Shown here: positions 15,214 to 22,450 of the stretch, piece after piece | Layout of the letters: the number at the start of each line of letters is the position of its first letter | Position numbering within the stretch: the first letter of the stretch is position 1 | Source of the DNA: Deinococcus sp. | GTDB lineage: Bacteria > Deinococcota > Deinococci > Deinococcales > Deinococcaceae | Reading direction: 5' to 3' | Assembly: GCA_018260375.1 (NCBI GenBank) | Contig: JAGLBF010000026.1 | Coordinates: 1-22,704 of the forward strand | Length of the DNA stretch: 22,704 nucleotides | Notes under the pieces: generated by a model | The model's database searches: none | What the model was told of the DNA's origin: nothing | Seen by the model: the letters and a program-made list of their open reading frames with translations, nothing else | Made by a program: the position numbers and the translations under genes

Positions 15214-15258
15214 TAGCGTAGTCTACTAATTTTTATTAGAAGGCTACCTCTTACGCTA
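15214..15258. terminator. Imperfect hairpin downstream of the ppiC-like gene
   Basis: TAGCGTA (15214-15220) pairs with TACGCTA (15252-15258), and an inner CTAAT...ATTAG stem closes on a T-rich loop. It lies about 80 nt past the prolyl isomerase stop on the minus strand and could end that transcript. Confidence 0.4.
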
Positions 15259-15340
15259 ACATATCTAGCAACAACCACTTATACTTACATTCGCTATAAA
15301 GCTGTGTAGTGTTTTCAAGAAGGTTGTACAAGAATATGGA

Positions 15341-16420
15341 TTACTTCTTAGCGGGAACTGGCTGAGGTGCTGAGACAGGGGCCACTACACCTAGGCGATC
15401 AGGATACAATTGGATAGGTATATGCTTAAGCTGGGAATCTACATACTTTTGAGCGGCTTCACCTGCCAATTGACTGCGGATACTCTCCTGTACTTCGCTC
15501 AGGGGCCGAACACCTGCCTCTGTGCGCTTGGTGACCACCACAATGTGATAGCCAAACTGTGATTTAACCAGTTGCACCTGATTAAGCGGCCCAGAAAAGC
15601 TGGCTTTATCAAACTCAGGAACCATCTGGCCCTGTCCGTAACAACCCAAGTCACCACCTTTGGCTGCACTGCCAGGATCTTTAGATTTTTCCTGAGCAAT
15701 CTTGGCAAAATCGCCACCCGCTGCAAGGTCTTTGACAATTTGCTGAGCCTGAGCTTCATCATTGACCAAAATGTGCTTGGCGCAGGCTGTAGCAGGCTGA
15801 TTAAAGCTCTTTTTATGCATGGTATAGAAGCTGGATATCAATGAATCGCTAAACTTAAATCTGTCTTGTACACTTTTGAGATAGTTGCTGACAAGTTGCT
15901 GCTCAGCAAAGTAGTCACGGTATTCGTTGATACTGGCAAAACCACTGGCTTTAAGCGCGTCGGTAAGTGCAGTGTCTGTCTTCAACTGGGTTTTAAGTAC
16001 CTGTACTTGTTGGTCTATGGCAGCTGGGTCGCTTTTAAAGCCTGCCCCCGTTGCCAGTTGTACCAGTGCCTTTTGGCGGCCATATACAGGCAAAAAGCTG
16101 GGGCTTAGGGACGCAAACTGCTTGGCAACGTCTTCGCTGTAGGGCATGCCCTGGCTGTTAAGGTTACGGGCGATGGCGATCTTAAAAAGCTGGGCAAATT
16201 GCCCGTAGGTATAATCTGTGTTGCCCACTGTAGCCACCACTGTATCAGGGACAGGGGGCGCGGTAGGCGCTAATGCGGGGGCAGGCGGCGCGGGCACGGG
16301 TGTAGCCGTTTGGGGCTGTGCCGCCTTAGGCTGAGGCGTTTGAGGCTGGGCCATTTCCTGGGCCTGTACAGACTGGGGCAGGGTTAGTGCAATCAGGGCG
16401 GTCAAAAGGTATTTTTTCAT
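15341..16420 (-). CDS. Secreted parvulin-type peptidyl-prolyl isomerase (PpiC/SurA/PrsA-like)
   Basis: A 359-aa exported protein. The signal peptide MKKYLLTALIALTLPQSVQA has a likely cut after A20. A Pro/Gln/Ala-rich low-complexity linker covers 21-60 and a SurA-like helical N-domain about 60-205. The parvulin domain spans about 211-300: ACAKHILVND (212-221), KGGDLGCYGQGQMVPEF (254-270) and FGYHIVVV (289-296). Family members catalyse proline isomerisation and act as chaperones for exported proteins in the cell envelope. There is no lipobox, so it is probably soluble or loosely bound. A TAGATT box ends 9 nt before the ATG on the minus strand. The gene is single, convergent with ugpE and divergent from greA. 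Confidence 0.9.
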   Translation of the reverse strand: MKKYLLTALIALTLPQSVQAQEMAQPQTPQPKAAQPQTATPVPAPPAPALAPTAPPVPDTVVATVGNTDYTYGQFAQLFKIAIARNLNSQGMPYSEDVAKQFASLSPSFLPVYGRQKALVQLATGAGFKSDPAAIDQQVQVLKTQLKTDTALTDALKASGFASINEYRDYFAEQQLVSNYLKSVQDRFKFSDSLISSFYTMHKKSFNQPATACAKHILVNDEAQAQQIVKDLAAGGDFAKIAQEKSKDPGSAAKGGDLGCYGQGQMVPEFDKASFSGPLNQVQLVKSQFGYHIVVVTKRTEAGVRPLSEVQESIRSQLAGEAAQKYVDSQLKHIPIQLYPDRLGVVAPVSAPQPVPAKK

Positions 16421-16756
16421 TCTTTGTACAATCTAATGCATTTGCCACCCACAAAGGCCATAAGTCAGCGTACTTCTATACTGCGGCCCTACAGCGCTTA
16501 AGCAACACCAATGCGCCCCCAGTAGTAGGAAAAGACACAACTTGAGGGGCCTCTCTTGCCTACAACACTCAAGGGTTTGGGGACTTCAAGGCCAAAGGCG
16601 GTAGGGGGCGCCCTTGCCGCACTTCAGTACGAACAGAGCACGCTGGGCGATAGGCCCCGCCGCCATCAACTAAACGGTCAAGGCGCTGAAGAAGACGAGA
16701 AAACCGCACTCCTTTTTCTGGTACGGCGTGAGGCAATTACGCTATACTAAGGCCTT
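16421..16756. other. 336-bp divergent region, ppiC-like / greA
   Basis: Holds the promoters of both neighbours. The palindromic word TTGTACAA appears at about 16425-16432 in front of the ppiC-like gene. A 64-codon TTG-initiated frame at 16556-16750 has no recognisable domain and no ribosome site. I see no real gene. Confidence 0.5.
16743..16748 (+). promoter_or_regulatory. Candidate -10 box, leaderless greA transcript
   Basis: TATACT ends 8 nt before the ATG at 16757, and no ribosome binding site is visible. The -35 region is not recognisable. Confidence 0.6.
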
Positions 16757-17224
16757 ATGACTAAAGCCAAAATCCCCATGACCCAGCGTGGCTATGACAA
16801 ACTTGCCGAAACTCTGAACTTTCTGAAAACCGAGCGCCGCGAACAAATCAGCGCCTATATGGGCAGTGCCCTAGCTGACGGCGACATCCGCGAAAGTGCT
16901 GCCTATGATGAAGCGCGCATGCAGCAGTCTGAAAATGAAATGCGCATCCGCGAACTCGAAGACCAACTTGAGCGGGCCGACATCATTCAAGAAGGTGCTC
17001 AAGAAGGTATTGGCCTAGGCGCCAAAGTGCGGGTCAAAAACGATAAAGGCATAGAGCGCGACTTTGAAATTGTCGGCACCTATGAAGTGGACGTAGCTAA
17101 GGGCCGCGTCAGTGACCAATCACCCATCGGTGCAGCTCTGTCCGGACACAAAAAGGGCGATAAAGTGATTGTCACCACGCCCAACGGCCCTTCTAAGTTT
17201 ACGATTATAGAAGTAAGCTACTAG
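16757..17224 (+). CDS. greA: Transcription elongation factor GreA
   Basis: A 155-aa cleavage factor that enters the RNA polymerase secondary channel and stimulates cutting of backtracked RNA. The N-terminal coiled coil (about 8-75) has the tip GDIRESAAY, where D43 and E46 match the two catalytic acids of GreA. This separates it from the Deinococcus-Thermus anti-Gre factor Gfh1, whose tip carries more acids. The C-terminal FKBP-like domain includes VRVKNDKG and SPIGAALSGHKKGDKV. Length is typical. It is transcribed alone from a leaderless-type promoter and converges with queA, with only 55 nt between the stops. Confidence 0.97.
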   Translation: MTKAKIPMTQRGYDKLAETLNFLKTERREQISAYMGSALADGDIRESAAYDEARMQQSENEMRIRELEDQLERADIIQEGAQEGIGLGAKVRVKNDKGIERDFEIVGTYEVDVAKGRVSDQSPIGAALSGHKKGDKVIVTTPNGPSKFTIIEVSY

Positions 17225-17240
17225 AACGAGTTGATAAGGC

Positions 17241-17266
17241 AGTAAAGCCGCAGCTGAGGCGTTACT
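17241..17266. terminator. Candidate bidirectional terminator, greA / queA
   Basis: AGTAA-A-GCC (17241-17249) pairs with GGC-G-TTACT (17258-17266) around an 8-nt loop, with one mismatch. It lies between convergent stop codons. T-runs are poor. Confidence 0.35.
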
Positions 17267-17279
17267 ATCTGCTCCGTCT

Positions 17280-18356
17280 TTAGGAAAATTGGTTATACAA
17301 GAGCATAGCGTCACCTAGCGAATAAAAACGATATGCTTCTTTAAGCGCCATCTGATAAGCAGTCTTTATGTTATCTTCACCCGCAAAGGCGGCAACAAGC
17401 AATAACAAGGTGCTGTCTGGCAAGTGAAAATTGGTAATCAGCATATCAGGTACGGCAACGCGGCGGCCTGGAGTAATAAAAATCTGGGTTTCGCCTTCGC
17501 CAGCGCGTACCTGTTTACCGTCCCAGGCACTTTCAAGTGTCCGAACTGTGGTGGTGCCGACCGCAACAACACGCCGCCCTTCAGCGCGTGCCCGCGTTAT
17601 CGCTGCCGCCGCCGCCTCACTCACCGAGTAGCGCTCGGCGTGCATGGTGTGCGCGGCCACAGAGCCTTTGATCGGCTTAAAGGTGCCTGCACCCACATGC
17701 AGGGTTACGGCGGTTTGCTCCACACCCGCCGCTCGCAACCGCTCTAGCAGCTCAGGCGTAAAGTGCAGGCCTGCTGTCGGCGCCGCCACGCTGCCTTTGT
17801 CGCGGGCATACACCGTCTGATAGCGCTCTTGCCAGCGCGTGTCATCGTCACCCGCTGCAATGTAGGGGGGTAGCGGCAGGCGGCCTATGTCATCTAGGTG
17901 CGGCTTGATGTCGTATTCAAAACGCAGCAACCGTGCTCCGTCATCTAGGGTGCCGACCACTTCGGCGCGGTGCTTGCTCGGCCCGTTCCCCAGCAGTAGC
18001 ACGTTTCCAGCGCGGCGGGCAGGCTTGAGGTACGCACTCCAGAGGTTCGGCGCTTCTTCGCGCAGCAGCAGCACCTCAATCTGCCCGCCGCCTTGCCCGT
18101 TCACCTGGGGCTTGTAAGCCATGACACGCGCCGGAATCACCTTGCTCTGGTTAAATACCAGTAAGTCACCCGCACGCAAAAGCTGCGGTAATTCGTAAAA
18201 CGCCCTGTGCTGCACAGCTTGTGATTGGCCTGCTCCCACCACCATCAGCCGTGAATAGTCACGCGGCTCGGCTCCACGCTGAGCAATACGGTCAGGTAGC
18301 AAGTCAAAGTGCAGGCGCGCTAATATCGCATCAGCCTCTTCTCTGTATTCTGGCAT
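17280..18356 (-). CDS. queA: tRNA preQ1(34) S-adenosylmethionine ribosyltransferase-isomerase QueA
   Basis: A 358-aa enzyme that transfers and isomerises the ribosyl part of SAM onto preQ1 in tRNA anticodons to form epoxyqueuosine. The typical opening FDLLPDRIAQRGAEPRDYSR (17-36) is followed by LLVFNQSKVIPARV (65-78), PTAGLHFTPELL, the LHVGAGTFKPI strand, HAERYSV, VGTTTVRTLE and NFHLPDSTLLLLVAAF. Length is normal. The start at 18356 lies 27 nt after the stop of the NYN-domain gene, so the two are probably one transcript. A separate AT-rich TAATAA stretch just before the ATG could give a second start. No other queuosine gene is in view. Confidence 0.97.
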   Translation of the reverse strand: MPEYREEADAILARLHFDLLPDRIAQRGAEPRDYSRLMVVGAGQSQAVQHRAFYELPQLLRAGDLLVFNQSKVIPARVMAYKPQVNGQGGGQIEVLLLREEAPNLWSAYLKPARRAGNVLLLGNGPSKHRAEVVGTLDDGARLLRFEYDIKPHLDDIGRLPLPPYIAAGDDDTRWQERYQTVYARDKGSVAAPTAGLHFTPELLERLRAAGVEQTAVTLHVGAGTFKPIKGSVAAHTMHAERYSVSEAAAAAITRARAEGRRVVAVGTTTVRTLESAWDGKQVRAGEGETQIFITPGRRVAVPDMLITNFHLPDSTLLLLVAAFAGEDNIKTAYQMALKEAYRFYSLGDAMLLYNQFS

Positions 18357-18383
18357 AATTTATTAATCGAGCTGTTGTCGCAT

Positions 18384-18926
18384 CTACGGATTGAGGGCCT
18401 TAGGTAAACGTGCTGGCATCAGTGCCTCATCTAGGTCGGGCAAATGGGTGAACTTATCGGCAGCGTCAATGAGTTTTTGGGCGGTATGTTCACGAAAAGA
18501 GATCACTTCTACCCGTTTACCACGCTCTTGTAATACCTCTACAATATCAGTAAAGTCACCGTCACCACTGCCCAGTACCACGATATCCAAGTGGTCAATA
18601 AGCCGCACCATATCGGCTACCATGCCCATATCCCAGTTTCCTTCCCAAATAGCCTTGCCCGAATCAGTCATGTGATGCAAGCTAAGGGTCATACGCCTTA
18701 CCTTATAGCCAAGCGCTGATAGCTTGTAAATAAAAGGGCGCGACGTACTTTCGCCGTCCTTTTCTACGGTATAGGCGATGGCGTGTACCAGTTCGCGGTC
18801 AGCCTTAGCCAAATCAAGCAGGGTTTCAAAGTTAACCGTGCGGTCTAACAGGTCACGTGCTGAATGATATAGATTTTGGGTGTCAATAAAAAGGCCAACT
18901 CTAGGTTTGTGAACAACGTATTGCAT
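18384..18926 (-). CDS. NYN domain (LabA/PIN-like) putative RNase
   Basis: A 180-aa single-domain NYN protein. NYN domains have the PIN/FLAP nuclease fold and are predicted metal-dependent RNases. Acidic and polar site residues are visible: D15 and N18 in LFIDTQNLY (12-20), D99 in GNWDMGMVADM, and D122 and D124 in GSGDGDFTDIV (119-129). The last strand RVEVISF (138-144) is also typical. The ATG at 18926 has GGAG at 18931-18934 and a TATATT -10 box further up, so this mRNA has a short leader. A longer frame to 19022 starts with unrelated residues and is rejected. It is followed after 27 nt by queA, which suggests an RNA-related role; its substrate is unknown. Confidence 0.88.
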   Translation of the reverse strand: MQYVVHKPRVGLFIDTQNLYHSARDLLDRTVNFETLLDLAKADRELVHAIAYTVEKDGESTSRPFIYKLSALGYKVRRMTLSLHHMTDSGKAIWEGNWDMGMVADMVRLIDHLDIVVLGSGDGDFTDIVEVLQERGKRVEVISFREHTAQKLIDAADKFTHLPDLDEALMPARLPKALNP

Positions 18927-18957
18927 GAGACTCCAAATCGCCCTGGGCGAGTCATAA

Positions 18958-18963
18958 AATATA
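18958..18963 (-). promoter_or_regulatory. Candidate -10 box of the NYN-queA transcript
   Basis: The minus strand reads TATATT, 31 nt upstream of the ATG. This leaves a leader of roughly 24 nt that carries a GGAG ribosome site, in contrast to the leaderless genes nearby. Confidence 0.5.
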
Positions 18964-19321
18964 GAGATTTTCCCGAAAAAACGGAACGTGGCACAGCCTG
19001 TGTACGGCTCAGGCAGCAACAAAAAGCGCCCACACAGCGCTCACTCAGCATGATAGCGCAACTGGGGCGGGTGGTGGGAAGAAAGAATACTGGAATAATG
19101 GGCAGAAGATGCCCACCATAACCGCAGCTTGGTTTGGTAATACGGATTCCGATTGATTTGGCGTACTTCCGAATCAATCCGAGCGGATGCGAGTAGGAAC
19201 AGCATACGGACTGCCGCTCCAACGTGCCGGGAATCTAAAGCGGTTCGCCGGGGCGTTTGTAGAGCGGCATGCGTATCACTTGATAGTATGGCGCCAGCAA
19301 CCTGAGCGCCGCTTAAGCCCC
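18964..19321. other. Intergenic region between META-domain gene and NYN gene
   Basis: No gene is seen. It contains a half copy of the dispersed repeat (19140-19213). Six Ts on the minus strand near 18975 follow an AGCC...GGCT mini-stem at a distance, too loose to call a terminator. Confidence 0.45.
19140..19213 (+). repeat. Dispersed repeat, outer module plus start of core
   Basis: Starts ATACGGATTCCGATTGATTT and continues through TTCCGAATCAATCCGAGCGG and GCGAGTAGGAACAGCATACG, then leaves the consensus about 5 bases later. It matches the minus strand of 1092 back to about 1015. The core module is missing. Confidence 0.85.
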
Positions 19322-20299
19322 CTAGCGCCGCTCAAAGTGCCAGGTCTGATTGCCAGCACTGAGAGTCAGGGTGTTGCCGCGCACTTGGTAGGTTGCGCCT
19401 GTGCCTGTGCTTGTTGGTCTGCCGTCGCCCAACATGGTGTACAGGCTCAGGCTGTCGGGGGGGCAAGCCATGCGGGTAGCGGACACTGGGCCTACTAGCC
19501 TGAGCAGGCTGCCCGAAAAGTTGACCTTACCTGCAAACTGGTTACAGCCGTCATTGCCGCTGATGTCACTGCCCCGTAGGGTAAAGCCCATGGGCGAGGA
19601 CACCCCCACGATCTGCCATTTGCCGTCTAAGTTGCTGCGGATACTGCCTCCTGATACCTCGCCCTGACCCCGCTGCTGGCGAAACACCAAGCGGTCTTTG
19701 GCCCCCGCAAAGAGCGTGAGCGTGTCGCCCTGCAAGGCGTAGCGGCCCACCTGCGAGAGCAGTTTATGGTAGCGCTGCTCCTGCTGTGCCAGCGGTGCAG
19801 AGCAGCCTATCATGGTGCTGGTGATACGGCCAAAGCGCAGCGTCTGTTCACGGGCGGCGTAGGTGCCGCCGTAGCGGTTACAACCGGCATTGCCGCTCAT
19901 CTGGCGACCGTCAAGCTGCAAGGTAGGGGCCGCCGCACCCGCCACGTTTTGCAACTGTCCTTGCTCATCTGTCCAGGCCACCAACGTATAACCGCCGCGC
20001 GCGATAGAGTTGACAGGCGCGGCGTTATTGAGCACAGGCTGACCAGGCGCAGGGTGCAGCGGCAACCTGGGAGCAATATTGGCCGGGTAGATGCGCTGAG
20101 GAATGGTGGAGACGCTGCCCTGAAGCTTTATTGCGGGCGCCTCAGCAGATTGAGCGCTGACATTGGCACCCGCGGCGAGGCTAAGGGTGGTGAGGCTCAA
20201 AGTGACCCCAGCCAACTTGGCCCAGGTTAACGGCGCCCAGAAAGGTGTGATGCGGGAAGTGCCAGGTACTCGGTTAAGGTGAGGATTACGGCGAGTCAT
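19322..20299 (-). CDS. Secreted protein with two META (HslJ-like) domains
   Basis: A 325-aa exported protein. A basic N-terminus (MTRRNPHLNR) and hydrophobic stretch 26-44 precede a likely signal cut near VSA|Q (49/50). A proline-rich linker leads to two META domains at about 104-208 and 224-325. Each has the hallmark G-N-x-G-C-N: GNAGCNRYGG (136-145) and GNDGCNQFAG (248-257). Each also has a C-terminal GDTLTL or GNTLTL strand. META domains occur in HslJ of E. coli (heat shock, novobiocin resistance). The second domain is shortened between MACPPDS and the last strands. AGGAGG precedes two adjacent ATGs (20302 and 20299); the second gives better spacing. It is divergent from ftsY. The molecular function is unknown. 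Confidence 0.84.
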   Translation of the reverse strand: MTRRNPHLNRVPGTSRITPFWAPLTWAKLAGVTLSLTTLSLAAGANVSAQSAEAPAIKLQGSVSTIPQRIYPANIAPRLPLHPAPGQPVLNNAAPVNSIARGGYTLVAWTDEQGQLQNVAGAAAPTLQLDGRQMSGNAGCNRYGGTYAAREQTLRFGRITSTMIGCSAPLAQQEQRYHKLLSQVGRYALQGDTLTLFAGAKDRLVFRQQRGQGEVSGGSIRSNLDGKWQIVGVSSPMGFTLRGSDISGNDGCNQFAGKVNFSGSLLRLVGPVSATRMACPPDSLSLYTMLGDGRPTSTGTGATYQVRGNTLTLSAGNQTWHFERR

Positions 20300-20490
20300 C
20301 ATGCCTCCTAGTCTGCTGCCTATAGATGATGCACAGGTGACCAACAGGCTTGGTGTTTACTCATAAATAACTTCACTCATGAATAGGCAGTGCAGCGCTC
20401 AGCGCGCCGTGAGTGCAGCCCAGGAAGCGCCGCTGTGTGTCGCCGCGAAAGGTATGCTTGTGGCTACGCTTGCTGTTGTTCTTTCACGTC

Positions 20491-20532
20491 TTGGTTAACA
20501 CATCTCTTTGGTTAACGCACCTTCTGGTTAAC
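20491..20532. repeat. Three TGGTTAAC direct repeats upstream of ftsY
   Basis: TGGTTAAC occurs at 20492-20499, 20509-20516 and 20525-20532, spaced 17 and 16 nt. The first two units agree further (TTGGTTAAC-RCA-Y-CTY). Each contains the palindrome GTTAAC. The regular spacing of 1.5 helical turns looks like a regulator array. Confidence 0.75.
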
Positions 20533-20583
20533 AAAATTCAGGGCAGAATTGTTACCCGTTGGCAGGGGGCGGCGCTCAGGCGC

Positions 20584-20589
20584 TACCAT
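20584..20589 (+). promoter_or_regulatory. Candidate -10 box, leaderless ftsY transcript
   Basis: TACCAT ends 7 nt before the ATG at 20597 and no ribosome site precedes it. The third TGGTTAAC repeat ends 51 nt upstream of this hexamer. Confidence 0.5.
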
Positions 20590-20596
20590 ACGGGGC

Positions 20597-21541
20597 ATGA
20601 CCTGGTACAACAAACTCCGTAACGGCCTGAGCAAAACCCGCAAGCAGATTAATACCTCAGCGGGTACGCTCGGCACCGATTTGCGCGACGTTTTTTCTAA
20701 CCGCATTGAAACCTTAGAAGACCTGGAGTTTGCTCTTATTTCGGCCGATGTAGGACGCGCCGCTGCCGCTGAAATTCTGGAAGATGTCAAAAACAGCAAA
20801 CAGCCAAACTTACAAGCGGCCCTGATGGAAGCCATGACCCTGCAACTGGAACCTGATGCCAAGCGCGCCCAGCTGCGCAAGTACGGCTTTGCCCCCGATG
20901 CGCGGCGCGGCAGCGTGGCTCCGAACGGCAAGGTGATTATGGTGGTGGGTGTGAACGGCGTGGGCAAAACCACCACCATCGCCAAGCTCGGCCACTATTA
21001 TCAGTCGCAGGGCAAGTCAGTGCTGTTTGCGGCGGGCGACACCTTTCGTGCGGCTGCGGGAGCACAACTGGGCGTGTGGGGCGAGCGGCTCAGTATCCCT
21101 GTGACGCAGGGTAAAGAGGGCAGTGACCCCGCAGCCGTGGCCTTTGACGGCGCCACCGAGCGCGTGCAGCGCGGACTTGACTTGCTGCTCGTAGATACAG
21201 CGGGGCGGCTGCATAACAAACACAACCTGATGGAAGAACTCAAAAAAGTGCGCCGCGTCATCGACAAAGCTGACCCAGGCGAACCCGCCGACGTGTGGCT
21301 GGTACTTGACGCTGTTACGGGGCAAAATGGACTGGAGCAGGCCAAAAAGTTCCACGAGGCCACGCCGCTGACCGGCGTAGTGGTGACCAAGCTAGACGGC
21401 ACCGCTAAGGGCGGCATCATCATCCCCATCGTGCGCGAGCTGAGCGTACCCATCAAGTTTATCGGCGTGGGCGAGGGGTTAGATGACCTGCAACCCTTTG
21501 ACAGCCAAGAATTTGTCAAAGCGCTCTTTGATATGGACTGA
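20597..21541 (+). CDS. ftsY: Signal recognition particle receptor FtsY
   Basis: A 314-aa SRP GTPase that docks SRP-ribosome complexes at the membrane. The N domain (about 1-95) lacks the long acidic A domain of E. coli FtsY; MTWYNKLRNGLSKTRKQI forms the short amphipathic start. The G domain has P-loop GVNGVGKT (118-125), DTFRAAA (148-154), DTAGR (200-204), TKLDGTAKGG (264-273) and the closing VGEGLDDLQPF (291-301). A TTG-initiated extension to 20549 is rejected. The ATG at 20597 gives the family N-terminus and lies 7 nt after a -10 box. A repeat copy begins on the last base of the stop codon. Confidence 0.97.
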   Translation: MTWYNKLRNGLSKTRKQINTSAGTLGTDLRDVFSNRIETLEDLEFALISADVGRAAAAEILEDVKNSKQPNLQAALMEAMTLQLEPDAKRAQLRKYGFAPDARRGSVAPNGKVIMVVGVNGVGKTTTIAKLGHYYQSQGKSVLFAAGDTFRAAAGAQLGVWGERLSIPVTQGKEGSDPAAVAFDGATERVQRGLDLLLVDTAGRLHNKHNLMEELKKVRRVIDKADPGEPADVWLVLDAVTGQNGLEQAKKFHEATPLTGVVVTKLDGTAKGGIIIPIVRELSVPIKFIGVGEGLDDLQPFDSQEFVKALFDMD

Positions 21542-21671
21542 TACGGACTGCCGCTAAATTCCACCACAGCATGAAAGGGCGGCAAGAAAGGACAGCGTGA
21601 AAGGGCGCGTTACCGCAAAGCCCGTATGTTCTTACTCGCCTTTGCCCGGATTGAATCGGAATCTGCAGGAT
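21541..21671 (-). repeat. Diverged dispersed repeat abutting ftsY
   Basis: Begins ATACGGACTGCCGCTAAATT on the A of the ftsY TGA, keeps CCACCACAG, CCCGTATGTTCTTACTCGCC and GGATTGAATCGGAATC, and ends degenerate near 21671. The middle (AAAGGGCGGCAAG...GAAAGGGCGCG) differs from the other copies and has its own AAAGGGCG duplication. Confidence 0.75.
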
Positions 21672-21687
21672 ACCTGAACCTGACCAT

Positions 21688-21693
21688 TACACT
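21688..21693 (+). promoter_or_regulatory. Candidate -10 box, leaderless hydrolase transcript
   Basis: TACACT ends 7 nt before the GTG at 21701, the same geometry as the other leaderless genes here. This decides the start of the downstream gene. Confidence 0.5.
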
Positions 21694-21700
21694 AAACACC

Positions 21701-22450
21701 GTGGAAACCTTTGCCCGTTTTAGTGTAGACCAGCAGTACCTGTACGGCATGCTGCACCTGCCTGATGAACTCTACGCGCCTCGCCCTACACGGGGTTGGC
21801 CTGCGGTGGTGGTGGTGCATGATTACCAAAGCCAACGCAGCGGCCCCCACCGCCTGCTGTGGCAATTGTCGCGCTATTTGCAGGTACGCGGCGTCGCCAG
21901 TTTGCGCTTTGATGTGCGCGGCACTGGTGACTCGGCGGGCGATTTTTCGGAGATGACGGTCAGCCGCCAAGTGCAAGATACGCTAGCAGCGGGCGAGTAC
22001 CTGCGGCACCAACCCGACCTAGACCCGCAGCGCGTGATGCTGTTGGGCCTGGGCCTTGGCGCTATGGTGGCTACCCTCAGCGCCAAAGCTATGCACACGC
22101 ACCGGCTGGCCCTGTGGTCGCCCGCCCTACCTGAACGCTGGCTGCCGCTGCTGCGTGGCGGCTTTGTCCCCCCCACCGTCAGCAGTGAGGACGGCTGGGG
22201 ACTGGGGCGCGACTTTTTGCTCGAGCTGCCGCGCCTCAAGCCGCTTCAGGCCGCGCAGGACTTTGGCGGAGTGGCTCGGGTATTTCACGGCGACGCTGAC
22301 CAAGTCTGCCCGCCCGAATGGGGCGCACGCTACGCCCAGGCTCTTGAGTGCGACGCGCTCGCCATCCCCGGAGCCGACCACGACTACGCTAGCCTGAGCG
22401 CCACTGAGCAGCTGCTGCGCGTCACCGGACAGTTCTTGCTGGGTGAGTAG
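21701..22450 (+). CDS. Alpha/beta-hydrolase-fold protein lacking the nucleophile serine
   Basis: With the GTG start at 21701 the protein has 249 aa. It has the S33-type hydrolase fold: the WPAVVVVHDY strand and oxyanion region (33-42), LRFDVRGTGDSAG (68-80), the acid-loop VFHGDADQVCP (194-204, Asp200), and GADHDY with His227. The nucleophile elbow reads G116-L-G-L-G120, so the Gly-x-Ser-x-Gly serine is Gly118 (GGC, one base from the AGC serine codon). The Asp and His remain. It is therefore probably inactive as a serine hydrolase or uses another mechanism. An in-frame ATG at 21626 lies inside a dispersed repeat and gives a nonsense-like N-terminus; GTG 21701 follows a -10 box. Cytoplasmic; substrate unknown. 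Confidence 0.83.
   Translation: METFARFSVDQQYLYGMLHLPDELYAPRPTRGWPAVVVVHDYQSQRSGPHRLLWQLSRYLQVRGVASLRFDVRGTGDSAGDFSEMTVSRQVQDTLAAGEYLRHQPDLDPQRVMLLGLGLGAMVATLSAKAMHTHRLALWSPALPERWLPLLRGGFVPPTVSSEDGWGLGRDFLLELPRLKPLQAAQDFGGVARVFHGDADQVCPPEWGARYAQALECDALAIPGADHDYASLSATEQLLRVTGQFLLGE

Larger units (their letters stand above)
14988..15340. other. 353-bp convergent intergenic region, ugpE / ppiC-like
   Basis: AT-rich and without a gene. It contains a diverged dispersed repeat (15015-15147) whose first half is a hairpin with a T-run, a perfect 11-bp inverted repeat (15156-15192), and a third hairpin (15214-15258). Three stacked hairpins between convergent genes suggest bidirectional termination. 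Confidence 0.6.
20300..20596. other. Divergent promoter region, META gene / ftsY
   Basis: Contains the META gene ribosome site (AGGAGG on the minus strand near 20304-20309), a CTATAG -10-like word further up, the TGGTTAAC triplet repeat, and the ftsY -10 box. No gene is supported; a frame across 20413-20622 is a by-product of the repeats. Confidence 0.5.

Noticed and set aside
16556..16750. 64-codon TTG-initiated frame between the ppiC-like gene and greA
   Set aside because: No ribosome site or -10 box at the right distance and no recognisable domain; it runs into the greA promoter.
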